In this document: positions 58,007-64,000 of the stretch, piece by piece | Numbering within the stretch: position 1 is the first letter of the stretch | How the letters are laid out: each line of letters opens with the position of its first letter | Assembly: GCA_030386875.1 (NCBI GenBank) | Contig: CM059571.1 | Span: 22,500,355 to 22,564,354 of the forward strand | Direction of reading: 5' to 3' | From: Morinoia aosen | Lineage: Eukaryota > Arthropoda > Malacostraca > Amphipoda > Talitridae | DNA: 64,000 nt | The notes under the pieces: generated by a model | The model's input: the letters and a program-made list of their open reading frames with translations, nothing else | Database searches by the model: none | What the model was told of the DNA's origin: nothing | Made by a program: the position numbers and the translations under genes

Positions 58007-58162
58007 AATTTCGGTCGCCCGGCAAACATGCCTCCAGTGTGCCTGTTAACATTCAATTTGCTTCTCTGTCGCGTACCTTACTACAACGAAGTGGAGAAAA
58101 TCATTGGAAACACTTGGCCGATTTTTAACTGGGATGAGAAGATTGCAAAACGGCTGTGTCAG
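58007..58162 (+). CDS. Candidate exon (156 nt)
   Basis: An acceptor-like TTTATTCTATTCAAG ends at 58006. The frame is then open for exactly 52 codons to CAG/GTGAGT, a strong donor at 58163. It reads NFGRPANMPPVCLLTFNLLL, later YYNEVEKIIGNTWPIFNWDE and KIAKRLCQ, with balanced codons. Alternatively it is a first exon starting at the internal ATG (58028), whose MPPVCLLTFNLLL could begin a signal peptide. The frame stays open upstream to 57923 and downstream to 58213, so the splice sites are not forced by stops. No family recognised. Confidence 0.35.
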
Positions 58163-59366
58163 GTGAGTTTAGTGCTAACACTCCAGTCATTCGGCGGTCA
58201 CTCTCTGTCTTGAAGCTGCTCACTGCCCATTGTATGACATGTGACCCTCATCAACATGTTGCGCGACTGTTGAGTAGGTGTATGTGCTTGTGTGTGGACT
58301 CTTCACCCACTTGGATGGACGCTTCACCCACTTGCTCTTATTCATGCACCGTAAATTATGACGTGGTTGGGTTCGACTTGTGAGCTTCTTCCGTTTCTTA
58401 AAAAATTAAATAAACAATCCATTCCATGAGGATACTTACTGCTGGGCTAACTGCGAGAAATCGTCATCCAACCGCATAATTTCCACTGAAAGGATCTTGT
58501 TCTTATTTCTATAGTGCAAGTAGTGATTATGCAAATAGTTACTCCATACGTTAAGATAAGAACGTGAAGAACAGCAATCAGAGATGGACAACAGTCGAAG
58601 TTACGGTAGTCCAGTTTCCTGACCAAAGCAGACAGGCTCACCCCACATACACATAACACGTCGACAACTGCGGAAGAATAACAATTGAGTGATGCATCAG
58701 CGCGCTGAACACGTACCGAGTGATGATACATGAACACGCTGTGCACGTATGCAAGTACCTTACGTAGGATTTGAAAAATGATGAATCTATGTGGTTTGGG
58801 CGTGAAGGGTTGAGTGACTGGTTGATAACAATTTATCATCTTAACGTTGAAAAAATTTGGGCACGGGAAAAAGTTTTGATGAACATGTACTATATCATTT
58901 TATGTGAACTTCGACTCGTTAAGAACAACCAAGTCCCAGTTGTTCCTAATTTTCATAACGTTATCCATGTAAGGTAAAAGTTGAAAAACTGGGGCTGAAT
59001 TTGCTCCATATTAGTTGAGGATCGCATAAGATGATGCGTAACTCGAAGAACGATTGTGAATGGGCTTTATGAGAGAGAGAGAGAGAGAGGAATGCCACCT
59101 GACAGTTACGACGGATGTTGTAAAATAATATTGAGACATCTGAGGGTGGAATCAGCTCCTTTCATTTTGACTTTAAACTGTATGTACAGCTCTGCATAAA
59201 ATATTGCATAAAATTCACATGATCACAAAATGTAAAATCCTAAATAAAATCAGTCAAATAGTTCTTGGTATCCATGCTGGAAAAAATACCCTAGCTTACC
59301 ACTACACCATTATCATAAATTTATATTAAGTTTACTCTATGAGACTCAACAAGGACAGATTTTAGC
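58163..59366. other. Unassigned region with GA microsatellite
   Basis: 59071-59090 is (GA)10. Minus ORF 58839-58447 (130 codons) has no known motif and low coding character. Otherwise AT-rich. Confidence 0.4.
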
Positions 59367-59615
59367 TCAGTCTCTTGAAAAACCTAGGCTCGGCCAGGCG
59401 ATGAAAGGACGACAAGTAGATTTTGCATCTACGCCACATAAGCCGTGTGTAAGAGGCTTGTCATGAACAACCTTCGTCCAGAAGGTCATCCTATTTTTTG
59501 TCTGCCGTGATAAACAATTGATGCTCTCAATGAGTTGTACCCTTTGATCTTCAACACCATAAGCCTGGGCCTGGCCACTTAGTAGCAGTGGGATTGACAA
59601 AATGAACACCACCAC
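59367..59615 (-). CDS. Candidate exon encoding a secreted peptide
   Basis: A minus-strand frame of 82 codons opens with VVVFILSIPLLLSGQAQA then YGVEDQRVQ. This is a textbook hydrophobic signal sequence with an AQA-type cleavage site. The rest holds three cysteines (INCLS, GLCGV, STCRP) and ends SLGFSRD before TGA. There is no ATG: the frame starts at GTG and is blocked upstream by TAG. Either the start lies on an earlier exon (a CACAG acceptor-like site sits about 10 bp upstream) or the start was lost. No known peptide family recognised. Could be a small secreted protein, or chance. Confidence 0.35.
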   Translation of the reverse strand: MVVFILSIPLLLSGQAQAYGVEDQRVQLIESINCLSRQTKNRMTFWTKVVHDKPLTHGLCGVDAKSTCRPFIAWPSLGFSRD

Positions 59616-60820
59616 ACTCGAAAGACACTGTGACTACCTATCACCATATACGCATCATGCACTCATCGCTAAAGTTTCATTTTAAATGAGATTCTTTGCC
59701 GTAGAAGTTAAGATTTACATTAATTCCATGAAACACTTAATTCCGTTCACATGGAGTCTGATCCATAGAAAGCAACATTGAAAAAGCAATTCTTTTGACT
59801 GCTACTTGTATTCAGCTTAGTCCCGCCGCGAAGCTGGATTTGACGGGCAGTTCTAATGTCTGAATGCAACTGAACCATGGACAAAAGGAATAGAAAACTT
59901 GCAACTTATTTTGCGAAAATACTCTGGTATAGATTTCACTCATGACCTGATGATTATTTGTGTTCTTTAACTGATCAGCTTCACAGTGGAATTTGCCAAC
60001 TAATTGAATAATAATTCACATATTTGCATTGGTAAGTTGCGATCCTTAACACAAGCATACACCGCGAGTTGTCCAACATGACGCTATTAACCTCAAACGC
60101 GAAAGAGTCGGGAACGTAGCAGAATACGGACACCTCTTGTACGAGCGCACCAAGAGCTACAACGGACAGCTTTTTGAGTGACGTCACGAAAATTTGTGGT
60201 ATTCGTCAGCAGATATTTACCGTCGTTACATCGGATAACTGGCGCTCTCCGTAAGTATCTGAAGTTTGCGATTCAAGTGTTCTCGGTCAGACTACAGTAT
60301 GATATCGTAGGAGCTTCAACAATTCATTCGATGTTCAATTGGCGGATTTAGCTCCTATTTATTATCAGCGTTATTCGGTTGATATCTCTCGATAACACTA
60401 ATTAAGCGTGAAGATCAGGGGTCAAGTAACCATTTTTCCGATGGAATCACTGAAAAATACTTGCATAAGTTGTTCCTAATGCACTCCCTTATGTCAATAC
60501 CATCAATTTACTTGTAAAAATTTTCCGCAAACATAAAAAAAATATTTAGCTCCAAGAATTCGAGCAGCGCCTTAACGAAATATTGATTAGGCCCAATAAC
60601 TTGATCGTAAGCACAGTGAAACAAGGAGTTCGGCGAATTTCTGTGATTTCACAGAAAGGAATCTCGATTAAAAGATTCCCTACGTCATAAGGTACCATGG
60701 TTAAAAATTTTGGACACTTGATAGTTTTCAATTTTTGAGTATATTAAAGAGCTATCGAGAGTGAATTTATAGTTGTACTACGATTTAAAACAGGAACTAT
60801 ATATATAGGAATTAAGCCCT
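59616..60820. other. Unassigned region
   Basis: No gene recognised. TGACGTCA (a CRE-type palindrome) occurs at 60179-60186 but without promoter context. ORFs at 59981-60187 and 60546-60731 (minus) are anonymous. Confidence 0.4.
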
Positions 60821-61123
60821 CTAAAAATTAGGGTTATTAATAGCTGTAAAGACTGGTCGAAATTGAAATTTCAAACCAAAGTCAGGATTGTGAATTTTGG
60901 GTAGGCCAAAGAGAACACCCGGAGCAGGTCCAGACACATTAAATTTAGTGTGAATTTTGGCGGATAACACAGAAGCTTTTTGCAGTAAACGTAAGAAGTT
61001 ATTAATGCGAACCTCTACCTTAAGCATACAGTTGTTCATGGGGTCAATAACCTCACAAAATTTTGAAGAGTCGGTTATTAAATTAGTCATACATACAAAG
61101 CAATGCCATGAAAGCCTAACCAA
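60821..61123 (-). pseudogene. Penelope-type reverse transcriptase fragment
   Basis: The minus-strand frame reads MTNLITDSSKFCEVID, then KVEVRINNFLRLLQKASVLS and PGVLFGLPKIHNPDF, then RPVFTAINNPNF. This is the N-terminal part of a PLE RT: DSSKF, a charged helix, GxLxGLPKIHK-PxxxLRPI and a small conserved tail. It stops where the palm should continue. It aligns by motif with 3320-3560 of the first PLE but is clearly a different family. There is no start codon in frame, so this is an isolated relic, 130 bp left of the gypsy LTR. Confidence 0.75.
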
Positions 61124-61254
61124 TTTAATATCTGATATCGGTTAAGGAAAACGAAAAAAGTAGAAAATTAGAGAGGAAAGTACGTAAACAGAAAGAGACA
61201 ACAAGGACGTACGATACAACTCTCTATCCCTAATAAGGGATATAATAATTGAGC

Positions 61255-61581
61255 TGTTGTATAGTGACGCTCTTGAGATATTTATGGAGGTTCCGGCTGC
61301 GGAGATTTATGAGTCTCGCTCGCTCGGAGTTTCCGGCGGAACCGCCGATGCGCGCCTGGTATTTACAAGCGCCGGATAGGTCGGAAGCGCGCCTACTGCC
61401 GGGCGGAAGTTCATTGTTCGAACTAGACTTAAGAGCAAGCTGTGTGAACTTGAGATCAGTACAATACCAGTAGTCCTGCTGTTCGTTTTGCTATCCTCTT
61501 GCCTAGTTTACGGCTAGGCTAACCGATCTACAAGTGCAGTCCAGTAAACCTTATATCTTGCTGAAATTCCAAGATATTACA
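61255..61581 (+). mobile_element. 5' LTR of a Ty3/gypsy retrotransposon (inferred)
   Basis: The segment begins TGTTGTATAG and ends GATATTACA, bounded by TGT...ACA. It is followed by ATTGACGACGAGGC, which resembles the leader just after the 5' LTR of many arthropod gypsy elements, then by gag at 61645. The GC-rich stretch at 61290-61400 fits an LTR promoter/leader. The partner LTR lies beyond the window, so the ends are inferred, not confirmed by a repeat. Confidence 0.65.
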
Positions 61582-61644
61582 ATTGACGACGAGGCTTCGA
61601 ACTTGCGAAGTGAATTTGAACTTTAAAAGTGCTCTGAAATTTAG

Positions 61645-62622
61645 ATGGCGTATTCTACAGTCAGCTGCCCTCCGTTGGACGTGGAAGTAGAAACAGTGAG
61701 TGAATTCTTGGAGCGCTGGAAAGGACAAAGTGCAGACGCTCTTCAGAAAGCAGGAAATAATGGCGGTAAAAAAGCTAGTATTTTAATCAAAGCTTTGCCT
61801 GTAAACATAATTACTGATCTACAACGAAGAATTAAACCTACGTTACTCACTGAGGCTACATATGAGGAACTTGAAGAAAAATTAACACAGCAATTTGAAA
61901 TTAAAAAATCCATCGTCGGTGCATCGGTTACATTTCTAAATTGAAAACAAGGTGCTAATGAATCCATAGAAAGTTATGCTAAAACGTTAAATGACTTAGC
62001 ATCTGCATGCAATTATGGTAATTGCTGTCGTGATCGTTTATTAAGAGATGCCTTCGTGGCTGGGCTACACTCAGCGCAAATTCTCAGCGCGGTTCTACAG
62101 AAGTGCGATAGCAAGTCCTTCAACGAATGCGTTGAACACGCAAAACTTATCGAACAATTAAGCTCCGACGCTCAAGATATCATTCGTGAGGATTCATCTT
62201 CATCGTATTTCACCACAGAAAAACTCCCGCCGAACTACATATGCATTCGCTGCGGAACCAAGCAAAAGCATCTTGCAAAGAATTGCTATGCTTTGAAATT
62301 GAAATGTCACACATGTGGAAAATTTGGCCACATCTCTAAGGTTTGCAAATCTACAACTGCAGCTCGGCCTCCTCCTGCTATGCCTACACGAAGGGGACCT
62401 ACACAAGGAAAATTTGACGCAGCTCGCACTTACACAGTGCAGTAGGGAAGAAGCGGTTACTGTGGCAACGTTGGGAGAGAAGACGTGTTAATGAAGAATT
62501 CACGGATGCCTCTACAGAAGAACGAAGCTGTGTTGCAAAAACCTGGGAACGAAGGTGGTGACGGTAATCATCTACAGGAGTGTTCTGATTATTCCCCAAA
62601 TGATTCTAATTTTTTAGAGTAA
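61645..62622 (+). pseudogene. gag: gag of Ty3/gypsy element (two nonsense mutations)
   Basis: Starts at ATG 61645. Frame 1 is coding-like throughout, but TGA at 61942-61944 and TAG at 62443-62445 interrupt it before the natural stop at 62620-62622. The N-terminal half is a capsid-like helical domain (EFLERWKGQSADALQK; later NESIESYAKTLNDLASAC). A CCHC zinc knuckle, CHTCGKFGHISKVC, lies at 62305-62346, preceded by a looser CxxC...H...C (CIRCGTKQKHLAKNC). Gag packages element RNA into particles. The TAG is probably a mutation: the same frame continues open for 58 codons to a frameshift site two codons before TAA. Confidence 0.85.
62610..62616 (+). promoter_or_regulatory. Programmed -1 frameshift slippery site
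   Basis: TTTTTTA stands in the gag frame as T TTT TTA, followed by GAG and TAA. This is the canonical X XXY YYZ heptamer U UUU UUA. A -1 slip moves reading from frame 1 to frame 3, where the protease sequence (NTTVIPVTKEPTMIACNL) begins at once. No downstream pseudoknot was identified by eye. Confidence 0.75.
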
Positions 62623-64000
62623 ACACCACTGTAATTCCCGTCACTAAAGAGCCCACTATGATTGCATGCAACTTAAATAGTAAACCTGTTGAATTCCTGT
62701 TGGATAACGGCAGTGTGTGTCAACTATACGTAAAAGAGATGCAATCAAAGTTGGTGCTGTGGTAAATCCTACATGCAGCAAAATTCTCGGGTACAGTGGT
62801 GTCTCGGTAAACCTGCTTGGTCAAGCTTCAATAACTGTCATGTACCATAATGTTAGTTTTAATCATAAGTTTCTCATTGTGGAGGATGATAGAATCAACT
62901 TACTGGGCCGAGATATTTGTTCTAAACTAAACGTAAACATTGTCATTCCTGATAAATACGACTCCATAAATAAAACGGATTGTCATAGTTTGCCGAAAAG
63001 TTTGTCGTTAAAATATGACGAATATTTGTCATCTGATTCACAGTCTAACGTTAAAGAGACAGTTCATCTTGATGTGTTGCCTAATGCAGTTCCTGTATTT
63101 TGTAAAGCACGCCCGGTTCCTGTAAGAGACTCTGTCAAAACCGAACTGGAACGCTTGCAGAGTATGGGCAAAATCACAAAAGTGTATGATAGCCAATGGG
63201 CATCTCCTACCGTTAATGTTCTAAAGTCTGACGGCAGTGTGAGAATCTGTGGAGATTTTTCAGCTTCCATTAATAATTTTCTGAATCCAGTTCAATCTGC
63301 ACTACCTGTTATTGATGATGTCATTTCTCAAATCGGAGACGCTAAGTTTTTCTCAAAAATTGATTTGTCTAACGCGTTTTTGCAAATTCCGTTGGACGAA
63401 GAATCAAAGAAAGTTACGACCATTAACACCTCTGAAGGTCTATTCATGTACAATTACTTACCTTATGGTCTACGTGCAAGCCCCGGCATTTTTCAATCAT
63501 TCATGAATAGGACTCTGTCTGGCATCGATAACATCATTGTGTACCAGGATGACCTCCTCATTTTGACCTCGTCATATGATGCTCATTTGGAAGTTCTTGA
63601 CAGGGTCCTGTCTGTCCTAAAAAACGCGGGAATTCGCTTAAATCTGTCTAAATGTGCCTTTCTAACTGATCGTGTGTCTTATCTAGGGTACGTTTTCGAT
63701 AACAAGGGTGTTCACCCTAACTCTGAGAAAGTAGAAGCTATTCTCAATGCTCCTGTTCCTAAAAACCTCAAACAGTTGCAAGCTTTCATCGGATTGTGTA
63801 ACTTCTACAGTCGTTTTGTACCCAACTTTTCTAATGTCATGCATCCTCTGTATTCGCTGCTTAAGAAAAATGTACAGTTCCGGTGGACTCCAGAACAGGA
63901 CGAGAGTGTCCAGAAAATCAAGAACATCTTTCGTTCGCATAAACCTCTAAAGTTGTTTGATCCCAACCATGAAACTCTTCTTGAAACTGATAGTTCGTGT
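62616..64000 (+). pseudogene. pol: pol of Ty3/gypsy element (protease, RT, RNase H start), partial
   Basis: Frame 3 from 62616 carries the start of the protease. The active site reads LLDNGS (62697-62714) where DTG or DSG is expected. A one-base deletion within 62712-62719 shifts to frame 2, which stays open to the window end (about 427 codons). Frame 2 finishes the protease (INLLGRDI, about 62891-62914). It then has the RT: RPVPVRDSVKTELERL, WASPTVNVLKSDGSVRIC, FSKIDLSNAFLQIPL, LPYGLRASPGIFQSFM and the catalytic YQDD at 63542-63553. A thumb/connection with LQAFIGLCNFYSRFVPNFS follows, then the RNase H start (LLETDSSC). The RT domain itself has no stops. The original protein would make cDNA from element RNA. 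Confidence 0.9.

Larger units (their letters stand above)
61255..64000 (+). mobile_element. Ty3/gypsy LTR retrotransposon, 5' part (runs off the window)
   Basis: The order is LTR, gag, -1 frameshift signal, aspartic protease, reverse transcriptase and the start of RNase H. This is the Ty3/gypsy (Metaviridae-type) order, since RT precedes any integrase. Nothing past RNase H is visible. Damage is limited to two nonsense codons in gag and one single-base deletion at the protease active site, so it is a fairly young insertion. No envelope-like gene can be judged from this part. Confidence 0.9.

Noticed and set aside
59071-59090. Possible CRISPR or satellite array
   Set aside because: Plain (GA)10 microsatellite; no spacer-repeat structure anywhere in the window, and the DNA is eukaryotic.
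61528-61728. Minus ORFs across the gypsy leader and gag (also 61743-61967 and 62200-62599)
   Set aside because: Antisense shadows of gag.
63064-63270. Minus ORFs (and the plus ORF at 63312) over pol
   Set aside because: Shadows of the uninterrupted frame-2 RT, which runs off the window.

Overview
The window is eukaryotic nuclear DNA, most likely from a large, repeat-rich arthropod (probably insect) genome. It is AT-rich, has no long host ORF and no bacterial gene organisation. Its few gene-like signals are short, splice-site-bounded exon candidates. The recognisable content is mostly transposable elements typical of arthropods: a Penelope-like element (PLE), a CR1/Jockey-type LINE tail, a Tc1-like transposase relic, piggyBac-type MITEs, tRNA-derived SINE heads and a Ty3/gypsy LTR retrotransposon. 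No single sequence feature proves the lineage.

Layout. 0-6 kb: a decayed LINE 3' end, a 69-bp palindrome beside a 516-bp near-perfect foldback palindrome, then a ~1-kb dispersed repeat split by a PLE. A second copy of that repeat at 35.05-36.09 kb on the other strand lacks the PLE and acts as a paralogous empty site. 6-15 kb: mostly unassigned, with a 28-bp tandem repeat and two decayed coding-like stretches on the minus strand (6.9-7.85 and 14.4-15.0 kb). 15-19 kb: a possible inverted-repeat element and a cluster of piggyBac-like MITEs. One MITE carries a nested 539-bp DNA transposon with an 8-bp target duplication. 19-26 kb: unassigned, with a GC-richer patch at 20.5-20.96 kb. 26-27.3 kb: Tc1 relic next to another MITE. 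27.7-28.4 kb: two possible divergent first exons. 28-45 kb: mostly unassigned, with a possible solo LTR, repeat copy 2 and a second PLE remnant (38.8-39.5 kb). 45-56 kb: a possible terminal exon (minus), SINE heads, two MITEs and a strong 39-nt internal exon at 55.49 kb. 56.8-57.2 kb: an 18-unit, 23-bp minisatellite open in all three forward frames. 58-61 kb: another exon candidate, a signal-peptide-like ORF and a PLE RT fragment. 61.25-64 kb: the 5' part of a Ty3/gypsy element running off the right end (LTR, gag, protease, RT), with few disabling mutations and a canonical -1 slippery heptamer at the gag end.

The elements form a readable insertion history. A PLE entered a dispersed repeat leaving a 15-bp duplication. 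A 539-bp element entered a MITE leaving an 8-bp duplication. In both cases another copy in the window shows the pre-insertion state. Two unrelated PLE remnants share a hammerhead-ribozyme-like core. Host genes are represented at most by scattered exons of unidentified genes.
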